A stretch of 64,000 nucleotides of DNA from Nocardia coubleae NBRC 108252 (GTDB lineage: Bacteria; Actinomycetota; Actinomycetes; Mycobacteriales; Mycobacteriaceae). A program made the position numbers and the translations under genes. A model generated the notes under the pieces. That model made no database searches and was not told the DNA's origin. It worked only from the letters and a program-made list of their open reading frames with translations. The stretch covers positions 372,001-436,000 of the forward strand of contig NZ_BDBD01000004.1 in NCBI RefSeq assembly GCF_001612805.1. The letters run 5' to 3'. Below are positions 49,323-61,184 of this stretch, in pieces; within the stretch, counting starts at the first letter, position 1; each line of letters starts with the position of its first letter.

Positions 49323-50195
49323 TCAGAAGGGCAGCGCGCTCCGCAATCGGCCGATCAGGCCGCGGCCGGTATCGCGCTCGCGTTCGGAGAACAGGAACTG
49401 CAGTTCCTCCTCCAGGCTTTTCTGCACCACGTCTCGCAGGTCGGCGGCTGCGCTGTCGATGTCTTCGGTGCCGATCCACGGGGTGGGATCGATCGGTGCG
49501 CCCGCCGAGTAGTAGAACCGTTCCGGGCGCGGAATCGGGGTCGGTCCGATGCCCTTCACCAGCGGCGGGTTCAGCTCGGGATTGATGCCGAGAAGTTGGC
49601 ACGTCCACCGCAGCGGCGACATCACCGGATGCTGGCCGTCGAAGACGATGTCGAAGGCATCGTCGATACCGATCATCGCCAACGGCACGATGGGAACGCC
49701 GGCCTGGATCGCCATCCGCGCGAACCCGGTGCGGCCCTCCCACTTGAGCACATACTTCTCCCCCTTGCGGCGGATCGCCTCACGACCGCCACCGGGGAAC
49801 ACCACCACCGCCTCACCGCGCTCGAGCAGCGCGAGGCAGTTCGACCTGGTACCGCGTACGGCACCGAAACGGTGCAGGATCTCCCGCACCCCCGGCACCA
49901 TCAGCACATGCTCGGCCAGGCCACGCACCAGCCGCCCCCGTTCCCGCAGGACCGCGGGCATCAGCAGCGGCGCATCGATGCCGCCGAGCAGGTTGTGGTT
50001 GGCCACGATCAGCACCGGGCCCTCGGCCGGAATGTTCTCCAAACCGTAGAAGCGTGGGCTGGCCCAGGCACGCACCGGTGCGAACACCGCCTCGAAGGCC
50101 CGGATCTCCCACTCGCTCGGCGCCGGATTCAACGGCGCACCATCACTGAGAACGTGGTCGCCCTGCTCGACTTCGTTCTTCTGGTCGTTCGACAT
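49323..50195 (-). CDS. Lysophospholipid acyltransferase family protein
   Basis: A 290-residue PlsC-fold acyltransferase. The catalytic motif reads NHNLLGGIDAP, so His and Asp are separated by six residues instead of the usual four. The acceptor-binding motif is VVFPGGGREAIRRKG and the later VPIVPLAMIG block is typical. This combination resembles the TMEM68/phytyl-ester-synthase-like branch of diacylglycerol/lysophospholipid acyltransferases found in mycolic-acid bacteria, which make neutral lipids. The ATG at 50195 starts an acidic N-terminus, and a GGAGGG Shine-Dalgarno is directly upstream. Downstream a hairpin terminator ends the transcript. Confidence 0.87.
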   Translation of the reverse strand: MSNDQKNEVEQGDHVLSDGAPLNPAPSEWEIRAFEAVFAPVRAWASPRFYGLENIPAEGPVLIVANHNLLGGIDAPLLMPAVLRERGRLVRGLAEHVLMVPGVREILHRFGAVRGTRSNCLALLERGEAVVVFPGGGREAIRRKGEKYVLKWEGRTGFARMAIQAGVPIVPLAMIGIDDAFDIVFDGQHPVMSPLRWTCQLLGINPELNPPLVKGIGPTPIPRPERFYYSAGAPIDPTPWIGTEDIDSAAADLRDVVQKSLEEELQFLFSERERDTGRGLIGRLRSALPF

Positions 50196-50283
50196 AACAC
50201 CCTCCTGCTGTCGACAATCGACCATAGCGCGGCGAATATGGCTGTGTCGCATCGGTGTCGGCCGCAAACGCGCGGCAACCCGG

Positions 50284-51834
<1,551 letters not shown>

Positions 51835-51877
51835 ACGCCTTCCATGCTGCCACGTCACAGTGACACGGCGCATCCGG

Positions 51878-52786
51878 TTATCCCTGGGCTTGCGCGTTCC
51901 ACCAGTCGCGCGACAGTGTGCCCGCGGCGAGCAGGACCGAGGGGCCGCGCATCCAGGCGCGCCCGTTGTCGATGGTGACGCGCACCTGCCCACCCGGTAC
52001 GCGCACGGTGACCTCGCCCCGACCCGACCCGACCGGCACTCCGGCGGCGGTCAGCGCGGCGGCCGCGGCGGCGACGGTTCCGGTTCCGCAGGAACGGGTC
52101 TCGCCGACACCGCGCTCGTAGACGCGCATGTCGACGGCGTTGTCGGGACCCAGCGCGGTGAGGATCTCGACATTGACGCCGTGCGGGAACAGGTCGGGGT
52201 CGAAGCCGGGCGACACGCTGAGGTCGAGCTTGGCAAGCGCGTCGGCGGTCAGGCTCTCGTCGACGCAGGCCAGGTGCGGATTGCCCACATCGATGCCGAT
52301 TCCGGACAGTGCCCAGCCGGCCAGGGTCGCGGTGGAGCTGCCGAGCTCACGCACGGCGCCCATGTCGACGGTGATCTCGCCGTCGACGGGGCCCGCAGTG
52401 TGCACCTCGACGGGTCGTCCGCCCGCGCGGCTGCCGACCACGTACTCGGTGCGGGTTTCCAGGCCGGTGGCGTTGAGGTAGTGGGCGAACACGCGGGTGC
52501 CGTTGCCGCACATCTCGGCGATCGACCCGTCGGCGTTGCGGTAGTCCATGAACCAGTCGTCGGCGGCGACACCGTCGGGCAGGGTGTCGAGCACGCCCGC
52601 TTCGCGCAGGGCGCCCGCCTTGGCCACGCGCAGCACACCGTCGGCGCCGAGGCCGCGACGGCGGTCGCACAGGGCGGCGACGCGGTCGGCGTTCAGGTCG
52701 AGACGCACCTCGAGGTCGGGCAGCACCACGAAGTCGTTCTGGGTGCCGTGGCCCTTGCTGAATTCGATGTCGGACACGTCCGCCAT
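51878..52786 (-). CDS. dapF: Diaminopimelate epimerase
   Basis: A 302-residue DapF. The two catalytic cysteines lie in [10 protein letters not shown] (first half) and [10 protein letters not shown] (second half) in the duplicated fold, and the N-terminal [11 protein letters not shown] is strongly conserved. It converts LL- to meso-diaminopimelate for peptidoglycan and lysine. ATG 52786 was chosen. An ATG at 52816 overlaps the upstream gene stop as ATGA, would add ten residues and would fit the translational coupling seen along this operon, so it may be the true start. hflX follows. Confidence 0.94.
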   Translation of the reverse strand: MADVSDIEFSKGHGTQNDFVVLPDLEVRLDLNADRVAALCDRRRGLGADGVLRVAKAGALREAGVLDTLPDGVAADDWFMDYRNADGSIAEMCGNGTRVFAHYLNATGLETRTEYVVGSRAGGRPVEVHTAGPVDGEITVDMGAVRELGSSTATLAGWALSGIGIDVGNPHLACVDESLTADALAKLDLSVSPGFDPDLFPHGVNVEILTALGPDNAVDMRVYERGVGETRSCGTGTVAAAAAALTAAGVPVGSGRGEVTVRVPGGQVRVTIDNGRAWMRGPSVLLAAGTLSRDWWNAQAQG

Positions 52787-52812
52787 TGTCCCCTGTGCGG
52801 GCGCCGAGCCCG

Positions 52813-53649
52813 TCATCGGGCGAAGGTGCGGCGCTGCCGGGCGATCTCGTACAGGCCGATCGCGCCTGCCGACGGGGCGCCGAGCGAGCTGGCGGTGCCG
52901 CCCATCGGGATGGTCACGAGGTCGTCGCAGGCCTGCGACCAGGCCGAACTCATGCCGGTGGTTTCGTTGCCGACCACCAGGATCGTGGCCTCGGTGAAGT
53001 CGTAGTCGTAGATGGTCGACGGCGCGTGTTCGTCGGTGCCGACGATGCGGGTGGGGATTCCGCGCGCCACCTGCCGGTCGCGGAACTCCACGACCTGGGC
53101 GGGGCCCGACGCGCGCAGGACGGGCACGGCGAACAGCGAACCGGTGGAGGCGCGCACGGCCTGCGGGTCGAACTGGTCGGCGCCGTGGCCGGTGACGATC
53201 ACGCCCGATGCGCCGAAAGCGTCGGCAGACCGGATGAGGGTGCCGAGGTTGCCCGGCGAGTTGGGCCGGTCGAACACGACGACGACCGGGAAGTCCTCGC
53301 CGGGTTCACCGGGTTCGTACTGGTCCAGAGCGGGCTGCCGTGATTCGGCCACCGCGACGATCTCGGGAATCGTGCCCGACTTCTCCCCCAGCTCGGCCAT
53401 CAGTTCGGGAACCAGACCCACCTGCGGAATGTCGGTGGTGTCGAGCAGTTCCCGCGCCCAGCTCGACAGATCGGGCGTGCCGAGCCGGTAGAGCAGCGTT
53501 TCCAGCGGCCAGTCGTTGGCCAGGGCCTGGGTGATCGGGCGGACGCCCTGCACGAGGAAGCGGCCGTCGCGATGACGCTTGGTCCGGTTGTTGAGGTAGG
53601 CCTGCCACACCTGCACCGAGGCGTTGCGGGTACTCACTCGTCGGGTCAC
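52813..53649 (-). CDS. SpoU/TrmH family RNA methyltransferase
   Basis: A 278-residue SPOUT enzyme. An N-terminal substrate-binding domain ([15 protein letters not shown]) leads to the knotted methyltransferase domain with motif 1 [20 protein letters not shown], motif 2 [12 protein letters not shown] and motif 3 [18 protein letters not shown]. In motif 3 the usual Asn-Val-Ser reads Ala-Pro-Ser, a moderate departure. It probably 2'-O-methylates rRNA or tRNA. GTG 53649 overlaps the miaA stop as GTGA, and its own stop overlaps the alternative dapF start. These 4-bp links indicate one tightly coupled operon. Confidence 0.88.
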   Translation of the reverse strand: MTRRVSTRNASVQVWQAYLNNRTKRHRDGRFLVQGVRPITQALANDWPLETLLYRLGTPDLSSWARELLDTTDIPQVGLVPELMAELGEKSGTIPEIVAVAESRQPALDQYEPGEPGEDFPVVVVFDRPNSPGNLGTLIRSADAFGASGVIVTGHGADQFDPQAVRASTGSLFAVPVLRASGPAQVVEFRDRQVARGIPTRIVGTDEHAPSTIYDYDFTEATILVVGNETTGMSSAWSQACDDLVTIPMGGTASSLGAPSAGAIGLYEIARQRRTFAR

Positions 53650-54572
53650 TGCGCGGTCCGTCCTGTCTGTTCGTCGAGCAGGGTGAGCGTGGTGGCGGCG
53701 AGGTCGGGGTCCGCGCCGTCGACCCAGGTCACCCTCGGGTCGCGGCGGAACCACGAGCGCTGCCGTCGCACATAGCGGCGGGTGCCGATGAGGGTGCGTT
53801 CGCGGGCGTGCGCGAGATCGTATTCGCCGTCGAGGTAGGCCAGCACCTGGGCGTATCCGATCGCGCGGCGCGCGGTCTGGCCTTCGCGCAGTCCGGCGTC
53901 GAGCAGGGCGCGGACCTCCTCGACCAGGCCCGAGTCGAACATGTGCGCGGTGCGGGCCTCGATGCGGGCGTCGAGGGCGGCGGTCTCCCGGTCGACGCCG
54001 ACGATGACGGTGTCCCAGCGCGGTGCGCCGATGGTCGGGGCCGAGGCGGCGAACGGTTTGCCGGTGAGTTCGACGACTTCCAGTGCGCGGACCATCCGTC
54101 GCCCGTCGGTGGGCAGGATGGTGTCGGCCGCGACCGGGTCGGCCGCCCGCAGCGCCGCGTGCACGGCCGCGACACCGCCGTCGGCCAGCACCGCTTCCCA
54201 GCGGGCCCGCACCTCGGGGTCGGTGGCCGGGAAGTCCCACTGGTCGAGCAACGCCTGCACGTACATCATCGAGCCGCCGACGACCACCGGGATGCGCCCG
54301 CGCGCCATGATGTCCTCGACGATGTCGCTGGCCGCGCTCTGGTAGGCGGCGACCGTGGCGGTCTCGGTGACATCGAGAACGTCGAGGAGGTGGTGCGGGA
54401 TGCCGCGCCGCTGCGCGGGCGGCAGTTTCGCGGTACCGACGTCCATGCCGCGGTACAGCTGCATCGCATCGATGTTGACGATCTCGCCGTCGAGCCGTTC
54501 GGCCAGGTCGAGGGCAAGATCGGACTTCCCGGTCGCGGTGGGTCCGACGACCGCGACGGGACGCTTCGTCAT
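53646..54572 (-). CDS. miaA: tRNA dimethylallyltransferase MiaA
   Basis: A 308-residue MiaA. P-loop [10 protein letters not shown] is near the N-terminus, [16 protein letters not shown] binds the isoprenoid diphosphate, and the swinging domain between DRWEF-like [10 protein letters not shown] and the C-terminal [15 protein letters not shown] is as in the family. It adds dimethylallyl to A37 of tRNAs reading UNN codons. miaB, the next enzyme of the pathway, lies at 57723-59264. The start overlaps the stop of the upstream gene by 4 bp (54569-54572, ATGA) and the end overlaps the SpoU methyltransferase gene. Confidence 0.96.
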   Translation of the reverse strand: MTKRPVAVVGPTATGKSDLALDLAERLDGEIVNIDAMQLYRGMDVGTAKLPPAQRRGIPHHLLDVLDVTETATVAAYQSAASDIVEDIMARGRIPVVVGGSMMYVQALLDQWDFPATDPEVRARWEAVLADGGVAAVHAALRAADPVAADTILPTDGRRMVRALEVVELTGKPFAASAPTIGAPRWDTVIVGVDRETAALDARIEARTAHMFDSGLVEEVRALLDAGLREGQTARRAIGYAQVLAYLDGEYDLAHARERTLIGTRRYVRRQRSWFRRDPRVTWVDGADPDLAATTLTLLDEQTGRTAQ

Positions 54573-55324
54573 CGGCCGGCCTCCCACACGCTCACGTCGT
54601 AGCCCACGCCGTACGGTGCGCCCTGGTAGAGGGTGCGGACCCGCGGGTCGGCCGGATCGGGGGCGAACAGGCCGCCGAGCGCTTGGTAAGCGGCGCGACC
54701 CTCGACCCGCAGTTGCGCACACAGGTCGGGGTCGAGTGCGGCGAGCCCGGCACGGGAGCCCTCGCGCAGGGCCGCATCCAGATCCGATTGGAACGGGGCG
54801 GCGCGCTCGTCGAGGTAGCCCGGGGATTTGAGGGTGAGGGTGGCGGCTCCGTCGGCGACGACGAGCACCGCCCACGGCGCCGGACCGGCATCGAGTTCGG
54901 CGCGCAGGTCGGCACCGAAGCGGGCGCACTCCCCCGGTGTTGTGTCGGCGGCGATCACTCGCGCCCGTACGGAGACGCCGGGCGCGGCCTGCTCCCGCAA
55001 CCACCCGGCGATCAGGACGGGCAGCGGAAGCTGGGGGTCTGCCGGTGCGTCGGCGTTCGCGCCCGGGCCGAGACCGACGACGACATCGGCGCCGAAGCCA
55101 CGGAAAGTCCCCCGCACACCGGGTTCGAACGTTTCGGCACGTGCGCCTGCGCCGACGACGACCCAGCGATCGGCACGGTCGGCGAGGGTGGCGGCGGCCT
55201 CGAGCGCGGCCGCGCGCAACACCACCACCGGCTCGTCGGGAGCATCGCCGGAGGCCACCTGGTGTCCGCACAGTTGTGGCACCAGCATCGGCGGCGACGG
55301 GACCAGGGCCGCTATCGAGAACAC
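54569..55324 (-). CDS. Class III extradiol dioxygenase-like protein (Rv2728c type)
   Basis: A 251-residue protein that by position and sequence corresponds to mycobacterial Rv2728c. [38 protein letters not shown] and VADGAATLT resemble the LigB/class III extradiol ring-cleavage dioxygenase fold. The usual metal-binding His set is not clearly complete, so a dioxygenase reaction is doubtful. The conserved position directly upstream of miaA with a 4-bp overlap suggests a role tied to tRNA modification or simply co-expression. The ATG at 55324 starts the operon, and a 263-bp region separates it from the divergent DUF349 gene. Confidence 0.8.
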   Translation of the reverse strand: MFSIAALVPSPPMLVPQLCGHQVASGDAPDEPVVVLRAAALEAAATLADRADRWVVVGAGARAETFEPGVRGTFRGFGADVVVGLGPGANADAPADPQLPLPVLIAGWLREQAAPGVSVRARVIAADTTPGECARFGADLRAELDAGPAPWAVLVVADGAATLTLKSPGYLDERAAPFQSDLDAALREGSRAGLAALDPDLCAQLRVEGRAAYQALGGLFAPDPADPRVRTLYQGAPYGVGYDVSVWEAGR

Positions 55325-55587
55325 GAGGTAACCGTAGCCGCACCGGTGGCGCGCACCAGCATCCGGCGCAGGAGGAGCGCACCGGGGTCAGCGAGTGTCC
55401 GGCGCCGTGACGCCCCGCGAGATTGCTAGTGTTTTCTGATGCGACCACCCCCGTCGTCCGGGACGAAATCCCAGGAAACGCGGCATCCGATCCCCGGGAT
55501 CGATGGTTTCCTCGGCTCGAAGCGGGTTCAATGGGATGTGCTAGAGCGTAACCAGGCAGCCGTGACGCGCGGCAGGGACGGAGAGCA

Positions 55588-56967
55588 ATGACCGACAGCA
55601 ACGGAACCGCGAAGCCCACCCCCGGTCCGGGCCCGCGACCCTCCGGCACCCCCAAGCCCGGCGGCAAGGCTGCGCGTCCGCCCAAACCGCACGCCGTGAA
55701 ACCCGCTCCCGGCCCCGACCAGGCCCACCCGCACGCGGTGGTGGTGCCCGCGTCCACCGACCCGAGCAAATGGGGTCGCGTCGACGAGGACGGCACCGCT
55801 TGGGTGAAGACCGCCGACGGTGAACGCGTCGTCGGCTCCTGGCAGGCCGGTGACGCCGCCGAGGGCCTTGCCCACTTCGGCCGCCGCTTCGACGACCTGG
55901 CCACCGAGGTGGCGTTGCTCGAGGCGCGCTTGGCCGCAGGCGCCGATGCCCGCAAGACCAAGGCCGCCGCGCTGGCATTGGCCGAGACGTTGCCGACCGC
56001 CGCCGTCATCGGTGACATCGACGGCCTGGCCGCCCGTCTGCAGGCCATCACCGAGCACTCCGAGGAAGCCGCCGCGCACGCCAAGGAGGAGAAGGAACGC
56101 GCCCGCCACGAGCACACCGAGCGCAAGGAAGCCCTGGCCGCCGAGGCCGAGCAGATCGCCGCCGAATCCACCCAGTGGAAGGCCGCGGGCGACCGGTTGC
56201 GCGAGATCCTCGACGAGTGGAAGTCGATCCGCGGTGTCGATCGCAAGGTCGACGACGCGCTGTGGAAGCGCTACTCCAAGGCGCGTGAGGCGTTCAACCG
56301 TCGCCGCGGCGCCCATTTCGCCGAGCTCGATCGCGAACGCGCCACCGCCAAGACGCGCAAGGAAGAGCTGTGCGTGCGCGCCGAGGAGCTGTCCGGCTCC
56401 ACCGACTGGACCGGCACCGCCGCGGTGTTCCGCGACCTGCTCACCGAATGGAAGGCGGCAGGCCGGGCGCCCCGCGAGGCGGACGAGGCGCTGTGGCGGC
56501 GGTTCAAGAGCGCGCAGGACGTGTTCTTCGCCGCCCGCAACGCGGCGGTCTCCGAACGCGACGCGGAGTTCGAGCACAACGCCGTCGCCAAGCAGGAACT
56601 GCTCGACGCCTACGAGCACATCGACCCGGCCAACGGCCTCGAGGCCGCCCGCGCCGCCCTGCGCGAACTGCAGGACAAGTGGGATGCCATCGGCAAGGTC
56701 CCGCGCGAGCGGATGCAGGAGCTGGAAGGCAGGCTGCGCGCGATCGAGAAGCGGGTGCGCGACGCGGCCGATCAGCAGTGGCGCCGCACCGACCCGGAGG
56801 CCGTGGCCCGGGCCGCGCAGTTCCGCGAGCGCGTCGCCCAGTTCGAGGAGCAGGCCGCCAAGGCCGAGGCCGCGGGCAAGAAGCGGGACGCGGAGAAGGC
56901 ACTCGAGCAGGCCAAGCAGTGGCGTGAATGGGCGGAAGCGGCCGAAGGCGCCGTCAGCAATCTCTGA
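55588..56967 (+). CDS. DUF349 coiled-coil protein
   Basis: A 459-residue protein. A Pro/Gly-rich disordered N-terminus (about 1-60) with a short [14 protein letters not shown] beta-hairpin-like block precedes three or more DUF349 repeats (for example [25 protein letters not shown], read in parts) forming charged helical bundles. Equivalent to mycobacterial Rv2731. DUF349 proteins have been linked to DNA damage tolerance or mRNA regulation, but no activity is proven. It starts at ATG 55588 with GGAGAG four bases upstream. A perfect terminator hairpin follows and serves both convergent transcripts. Confidence 0.9.
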   Translation: MTDSNGTAKPTPGPGPRPSGTPKPGGKAARPPKPHAVKPAPGPDQAHPHAVVVPASTDPSKWGRVDEDGTAWVKTADGERVVGSWQAGDAAEGLAHFGRRFDDLATEVALLEARLAAGADARKTKAAALALAETLPTAAVIGDIDGLAARLQAITEHSEEAAAHAKEEKERARHEHTERKEALAAEAEQIAAESTQWKAAGDRLREILDEWKSIRGVDRKVDDALWKRYSKAREAFNRRRGAHFAELDRERATAKTRKEELCVRAEELSGSTDWTGTAAVFRDLLTEWKAAGRAPREADEALWRRFKSAQDVFFAARNAAVSERDAEFEHNAVAKQELLDAYEHIDPANGLEAARAALRELQDKWDAIGKVPRERMQELEGRLRAIEKRVRDAADQQWRRTDPEAVARAAQFRERVAQFEEQAAKAEAAGKKRDAEKALEQAKQWREWAEAAEGAVSNL

Positions 56968-56976
56968 CGAGAACGA

Positions 56977-57008
56977 GAAAACCCCGACCGCCTTCGGTCG
57001 GGGTTTTC
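56977..57008. terminator. Strong bidirectional Rho-independent terminator
   Basis: GAAAACCCCGACCG at 56977-56990 and CGGTCGGGGTTTTC at 56995-57008 form a perfect 14-bp stem with a CCTT loop. The arm ends in A4 on one side and T4 on the other, so it works on both strands for the DUF349 and the convergent membrane-protein genes. Confidence 0.92.
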
Positions 57009-57021
57009 TTCGTTTCGGGGG

Positions 57022-57726
57022 CTATTCCTCGCCCAGCAGGCGTTTGCGGTCGCGTTCCTCGGCTTCGCGGGCGGCATTGCGGCGCTGTTCCTCCGCGGCC
57101 AGCTGCACGGCGGTGCGACTCCAGACCACCCGGATCCAGTGGAAGGTGAGCACCATGACGGCCAGGGTGCCGAGGATCAGGCCGATGCCGGGCCCGGCGC
57201 CCTCGTAGTTGCCGAGGCCGGGGGTCTGGCGATGCCAGATCGACAGCACGCCGAACACACTCGCCACAGCCGAACCCGCACAGGCCAGCCAGGCCAGCAC
57301 CCAGCGCCGGGTGGTCAGGGCCAGTAGCGAGAAGCCGACACCGAACACGATGACCAGCCACACGAAGACGCGGGAGGGCAGCCCGATGTGTTCGAGCCGG
57401 GCCGCATCGGTGCTCAGCAGCACATCGAAGCCGCGTGCGGCGCCTGCGTGCGGCAGGATCAGCGAGATGAGCAGGGCGAATACCGCGCCCGCCACCACCA
57501 TGGCCCGTGCGCCGGGATCGATCTCACCGGCGATCCGCCGTTCGACGGCGTCGATCTCGCCGCGGAACTGCTCGAATTCCTGATCGTTGCCCACCCGGTT
57601 CACGTCGCTCCTGTCCGCAGGGTTACTCGGCTCGTGTGCGCCGGGCTCCACTCTGCCATCCCCCGCGCCGTCCTCGGCACCCGACCCACTACGACCGGTA
57701 GTAGAGTCCGGGTCCTCGGCGTTCAT
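57022..57726 (-). CDS. Membrane protein (Rv2732c type)
   Basis: A 234-residue membrane protein. An acidic, Ser/Gly-rich cytoplasmic N-terminus of about 65 residues and a helical segment ([20 protein letters not shown]) precede four hydrophobic helices (about 78-95, 122-140, 145-165, 185-205). The C-terminus is a charged coiled helix rich in Arg and Glu. It corresponds by position to mycobacterial Rv2732c; function unknown. ATG 57726 overlaps the miaB stop as ATGA (57723-57726), so it is translated from the miaB transcript. A strong terminator is 14 bp after its stop. Confidence 0.82.
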   Translation of the reverse strand: MNAEDPDSTTGRSGSGAEDGAGDGRVEPGAHEPSNPADRSDVNRVGNDQEFEQFRGEIDAVERRIAGEIDPGARAMVVAGAVFALLISLILPHAGAARGFDVLLSTDAARLEHIGLPSRVFVWLVIVFGVGFSLLALTTRRWVLAWLACAGSAVASVFGVLSIWHRQTPGLGNYEGAGPGIGLILGTLAVMVLTFHWIRVVWSRTAVQLAAEEQRRNAAREAEERDRKRLLGEE

Positions 57727-59264
57727 GCCGGACACCCGGTCGAACAACCGCTGTCCACCGGCTCGACCGCGGGCGTGCCGATGCGCGGCAAGCCGAGGCC
57801 GACACCGATCGGCGCGGTCTTGGGCGTGACCCCTCGCTCGTGCGCGTCACCCGCTCGCGTGCGGCGATGCGATTTCACGACACCGTCGGCGATCAGGTGG
57901 TGCGGTGCGGCGGCGGTGATGTCGACGACGACGAGGTCACCGGGCCGGATCCCCGCATCGGTGCCGGGCCGGAAGTGCACCAGTCTGCCGTCGCGGGCGC
58001 GTCCGCTCATCCGCGCGGTCGCCGCGTTCTTCTTGCCCGCTTCGGCCACGAGCAATTCCACCTCGGTGCCGATCAGCGCCTGGTTCTCCTCGAGCGACAC
58101 CTGCTCCTGCAGGGCGATGAGGCGGTCGTAGCGTTCCTGGACCACGGCCTTGGGCACCTGATCGGCCAGTTCGGCGGCCGGGGTGCCGGGACGCTTGGAG
58201 TACTGGAAGGTGTAGGCGCTGGTGAAGCGGGCCCGGCGCACCACGTCCAGGGTCTCCTGGAAGTCCTCCTCGGTCTCGCCGGGGAAGCCGACGATGATGT
58301 CGGTGGTGATCGAGGCGTGCGGCATCGCGGCGCGCACCTTGTCGATGATGCCGAGGAAGCGTTCCTTGCGGTAGGAGCGGCGCATCGCCTTGAGCACCCG
58401 GTCCGAACCCGACTGCAACGGCATGTGCAGCTGCGGGCAGACATTGGGTGTCTGCGCCATCGCCTCGATGACGTCGTCGGTGAATTCCGCCGGATGCGGC
58501 GAGGTGAACCGCACCCGCTCGAGTCCCTCGATCCGCCCGGTCGCGCGCAGCAACTGGGCGAAGGCGCCACGGTCGCGCGGCTGTTCGGGGTCGACGAAGT
58601 TCACGCCGTAGGAGTTCACGTTCTGACCGAGCAGGGTCACCTCGAGCACACCCTGGTCGACCAGCGCCTGCACCTCGGCGAGCACGTCACCGGGGCGACG
58701 GTCCACCTCCTTGCCGCGCAGCGCGGGCACGATGCAGAAGGTGCAGGTGTTGTTGCACCCCACCGAGATCGACACCCAGCCCGCGTAGGCCGATTCACGC
58801 TTGGCGGGCAGGGTGGACGGGAAGGCCTCGAGCGATTCGAGGATCTCCACCTGGGCCTGCTCGTTGTGCCGTGCCCGTTCGAGCAGCACCGGCAGCGAAC
58901 CGATGTTGTGCGTGCCGAACACCACGTCCACCCACGGCGCCTTGCGCACCACGGTGTCGCGGTCCTTCTGCGCCAGGCAGCCGCCGACGGCGATCTGCAT
59001 GCCCGGCCTGCCCTGCTTCACCGGGGCGAGGTGCCCGAGGGTGCCGTAGAGCTTGTTGTCGGCGTTCTCCCGCACCGCGCAGGTGTTGAACACCACCAGG
59101 TCCGGGGTGTCGCTCGGCGCGGCCTTCACATAACCCGCGTCTTCGAGCAGGCCGGACAAGCGTTCGGAATCATGGACGTTCATCTGGCAACCGAAGGTGC
59201 GGACCTCGTAGGTGCGCGCCTCGGTGACCGAGCCGTGCGTCGCATTCTGTCCGTTCGAATCCAC
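57723..59264 (-). CDS. miaB: tRNA methylthiotransferase MiaB
   Basis: A 513-residue radical-SAM enzyme. The N-terminal UPF0004 domain supplies Cys26 (TFGCQMN), Cys62 (NTCAVRE) and Cys96 (GGCLAQK) for the auxiliary cluster, and the radical-SAM motif CNNTCTFC provides Cys170, Cys174 and Cys177. A TRAM domain follows, then a poorly conserved tail of about 45 residues. It converts i6A37 to ms2i6A37 in tRNA, the step after MiaA. GTG 59264 was taken as the start; GTG 59228 is an alternative. It is divergent from gluA and coupled to the downstream membrane-protein gene. Confidence 0.95.
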   Translation of the reverse strand: MDSNGQNATHGSVTEARTYEVRTFGCQMNVHDSERLSGLLEDAGYVKAAPSDTPDLVVFNTCAVRENADNKLYGTLGHLAPVKQGRPGMQIAVGGCLAQKDRDTVVRKAPWVDVVFGTHNIGSLPVLLERARHNEQAQVEILESLEAFPSTLPAKRESAYAGWVSISVGCNNTCTFCIVPALRGKEVDRRPGDVLAEVQALVDQGVLEVTLLGQNVNSYGVNFVDPEQPRDRGAFAQLLRATGRIEGLERVRFTSPHPAEFTDDVIEAMAQTPNVCPQLHMPLQSGSDRVLKAMRRSYRKERFLGIIDKVRAAMPHASITTDIIVGFPGETEEDFQETLDVVRRARFTSAYTFQYSKRPGTPAAELADQVPKAVVQERYDRLIALQEQVSLEENQALIGTEVELLVAEAGKKNAATARMSGRARDGRLVHFRPGTDAGIRPGDLVVVDITAAAPHHLIADGVVKSHRRTRAGDAHERGVTPKTAPIGVGLGLPRIGTPAVEPVDSGCSTGCPA

Positions 59265-59298
59265 CCGTCCAGGGTACGGCCACCGCCCCGGTGACCTG

Positions 59299-59376
59299 CG
59301 TCGCGGTCGGGCAGGCCGACCGCGACGAGGAGACTGCCGCCCGGTTACCGGCAGGTGTCTTCTCGGCGAGCCGAGA
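59299..59376 (+). promoter_or_regulatory. Structured leader with three stem-loops before gluA
   Basis: Three hairpins follow one another: CGTCGCGGTCGG/CCGACCGCGACG (59299-59310 and 59316-59327, 12 bp), CTGCCG/CGGCAG (59334-59339 and 59349-59354) and TCTCGG-CGAG-CCGAGA (59361-59376). They end 55 bp before the gluA ATG at 59432. They may form an attenuator or ligand-binding leader, or the first may be a divergent-promoter boundary element. No known riboswitch class is recognised. Confidence 0.4.
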
Positions 59377-59431
59377 CGGCGAGTCACGGAAAGCAGGGCA
59401 AATCTCCGAAGAACGCCTAAGGTTTCTGAGC

Positions 59432-60226
59432 ATGACCGACGACGCCGCACCCGCGACCGGGAAAGCCGACGCCGCTGCCACTGCAGGCGCGCCGCCGATG
59501 ATCTCGATGCACAACGTGGACAAACACTTCGGTGAGCTCCATGTTCTGCGCAATATCAACCTGGAAGTGCCCCGCGGGCAGGTCGTGATCGTCCTCGGCC
59601 CCTCGGGCTCGGGGAAGTCCACCCTGTGCCGCACCATCAACCGGCTCGAACCGATCGACTCGGGCCGCATCGCCATCGACGGCGTGGATCTGCCCGCCGA
59701 AGGCAAGGCCCTCGCCGCGCTGCGCGCCGAGGTGGGCATGGTCTTCCAATCGTTCAATTTGTTCGCGCACAAGACAATTCTCGAGAACGTGATGCTCGCG
59801 CCGATGAAGGTGCGCGGCATCAAGAAGGACGAAGCGCGCAAGCACGCGCTCGCCCTGCTCGACCGGGTCGGCATCGCCAACCAGGCCGACAAGTACCCCG
59901 CCCAGCTGTCGGGCGGCCAGCAGCAACGCGTGGCGATCGCGCGGTCGCTGGCGATGGACCCGAAGGTGATGCTGTTCGACGAGCCCACCTCCGCGCTCGA
60001 CCCGGAGATGGTCAACGAGGTGCTCGAGGTGATGGTCTCCCTCGCCAAGGAGGGCATGACGATGCTCGTGGTCACCCATGAGATGGGCTTCGCCCGCCGT
60101 GCCGGCGACCGGGTGCTGTTCATGGCCGACGGCGAGGTCGTCGAGGACGCGGAGCCCGAAACGTTCTTCACCGCACCGCGATCCGACCGCGCCAAGGACT
60201 TCCTCGGCAAAATTCTCAGCCACTGA
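59432..60226 (+). CDS. gluA: Glutamate ABC transporter ATP-binding protein
   Basis: A 264-residue polar amino acid ABC ATPase. Walker [11 protein letters not shown]-loop [13 protein letters not shown], signature [14 protein letters not shown], Walker [13 protein letters not shown], and switch His [14 protein letters not shown] with HMT/ENV pattern is typical of glutamate/glutamine transporters. The first 22 residues are an Ala/Asp-rich extension, ahead of [11 protein letters not shown]. It energises uptake of glutamate with GluB, GluC and GluD encoded next. gluB follows after 36 bp. The upstream leader contains three hairpins. Confidence 0.94.
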   Translation: MTDDAAPATGKADAAATAGAPPMISMHNVDKHFGELHVLRNINLEVPRGQVVIVLGPSGSGKSTLCRTINRLEPIDSGRIAIDGVDLPAEGKALAALRAEVGMVFQSFNLFAHKTILENVMLAPMKVRGIKKDEARKHALALLDRVGIANQADKYPAQLSGGQQQRVAIARSLAMDPKVMLFDEPTSALDPEMVNEVLEVMVSLAKEGMTMLVVTHEMGFARRAGDRVLFMADGEVVEDAEPETFFTAPRSDRAKDFLGKILSH

Positions 60227-60262
60227 CTTGTAGCGACACCACAAGAGGGAGAAGGAAACTCG

Positions 60263-61099
60263 ATGAGGATCAATCGTGCGGTGCGCGTCGGCGTCGGCGC
60301 TGTGGCTCTGGCTCTGGCCGCCACCGTGACGGCGGCCTGCGGCGGCGGTGACGAGGGCAGCGCGCTCGACCACGCCAAGGAAGGCAAGCTGACCGTCGGC
60401 ATCAAGTTCGACCAGCCGGGTCTCGGCCTGCGCAACACCGACGGCACCTACAGCGGCTTCGATGTCGAGGTCGCCAAGTACGTCGCCGACAAGCTCGGGG
60501 TGAAGCCCGAGGCCATCACGTTCAAGGAAACCCCGTCGGCGCAGCGCGAGACGATGATCGAGAACGGTCAGGTCGACTTCATCGTCGCCACCTACTCGAT
60601 CAACGACAAGCGCAAGGAGAAGGTCGATTTCGCCGGCCCGTACTACGTGGCGGGCCAGGACCTGCTGGTGCGTGCCGACAACACCGACATCACCGGCCCC
60701 GATTCGCTCGCGGGCAAGAAGGTCTGCTCGGTGAAGGGCTCCACCCCGGCCCAGAACATCGAGAAGAACTACCCGCAGGCCCAGCTGCAGACCTACGACA
60801 CGTACTCGCTGTGCCTCGAGGGCCTGCGTGGCGGTGCCATCGACGCGATGACCACCGACGACGTGATCCTGGCCGGTTACGCCGCGCAGGCGCCCGGCAC
60901 CTACAAGCTGGTGGGCAAGACCTTCACCACCGAGAACTACGGCATCGGTGTGAAGAAGGACGACACCGAGGCCCGCACCAAGATCAACGACGCGATCGAG
61001 GCGATGATCGCCGACGGTTCGTGGAAGGCCGCGCTGGAGAAGTCCTTCCCCGGCACCGGTTTCAAGGTCCCGGAGCCGCCGAAGGTCGACCGCTACTGA
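60263..61099 (+). CDS. gluB: Glutamate-binding lipoprotein
   Basis: A 278-residue type II periplasmic-binding-protein homologue. A basic, hydrophobic leader ends in lipobox VTAAC, with Cys26 lipidated, so it is membrane-anchored outside. The mature part begins LTVGIKFDQPGLGLRN, the amino-acid binding signature, and GFDVEVAKYVADKLG and DFIVATYSIN follow as in GluB/GlnH. It delivers glutamate to the GluC/GluD permease. A GGGAGAAGGA Shine-Dalgarno precedes the ATG. A stable stem-loop right after the stop may raise its expression relative to the permease genes. Confidence 0.94.
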   Translation: MRINRAVRVGVGAVALALAATVTAACGGGDEGSALDHAKEGKLTVGIKFDQPGLGLRNTDGTYSGFDVEVAKYVADKLGVKPEAITFKETPSAQRETMIENGQVDFIVATYSINDKRKEKVDFAGPYYVAGQDLLVRADNTDITGPDSLAGKKVCSVKGSTPAQNIEKNYPQAQLQTYDTYSLCLEGLRGGAIDAMTTDDVILAGYAAQAPGTYKLVGKTFTTENYGIGVKKDDTEARTKINDAIEAMIADGSWKAALEKSFPGTGFKVPEPPKVDRY

Positions 61100-61107
61100 T
61101 CCCGAAC

Positions 61108-61140
61108 ACCGTCGCGGTGGCCCTGTGCCACCGCGACGGT
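61108..61140 (+). terminator. Intercistronic stem-loop between gluB and gluC
   Basis: ACCGTCGCGGTGG at 61108-61120 pairs with CCACCGCGACGGT at 61128-61140, 13 bp with a 7-nt loop, followed by CTTTGTCCTG. It begins 9 bp after the gluB stop and 77 bp before gluC. A partial terminator or 3'-end stabiliser at this place is common after binding-protein genes. Confidence 0.75.
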
Positions 61141-61184
61141 CTTTGTCCTGCTGGCCTTTCTCATCGATCGGAGGACGCGCGTCC

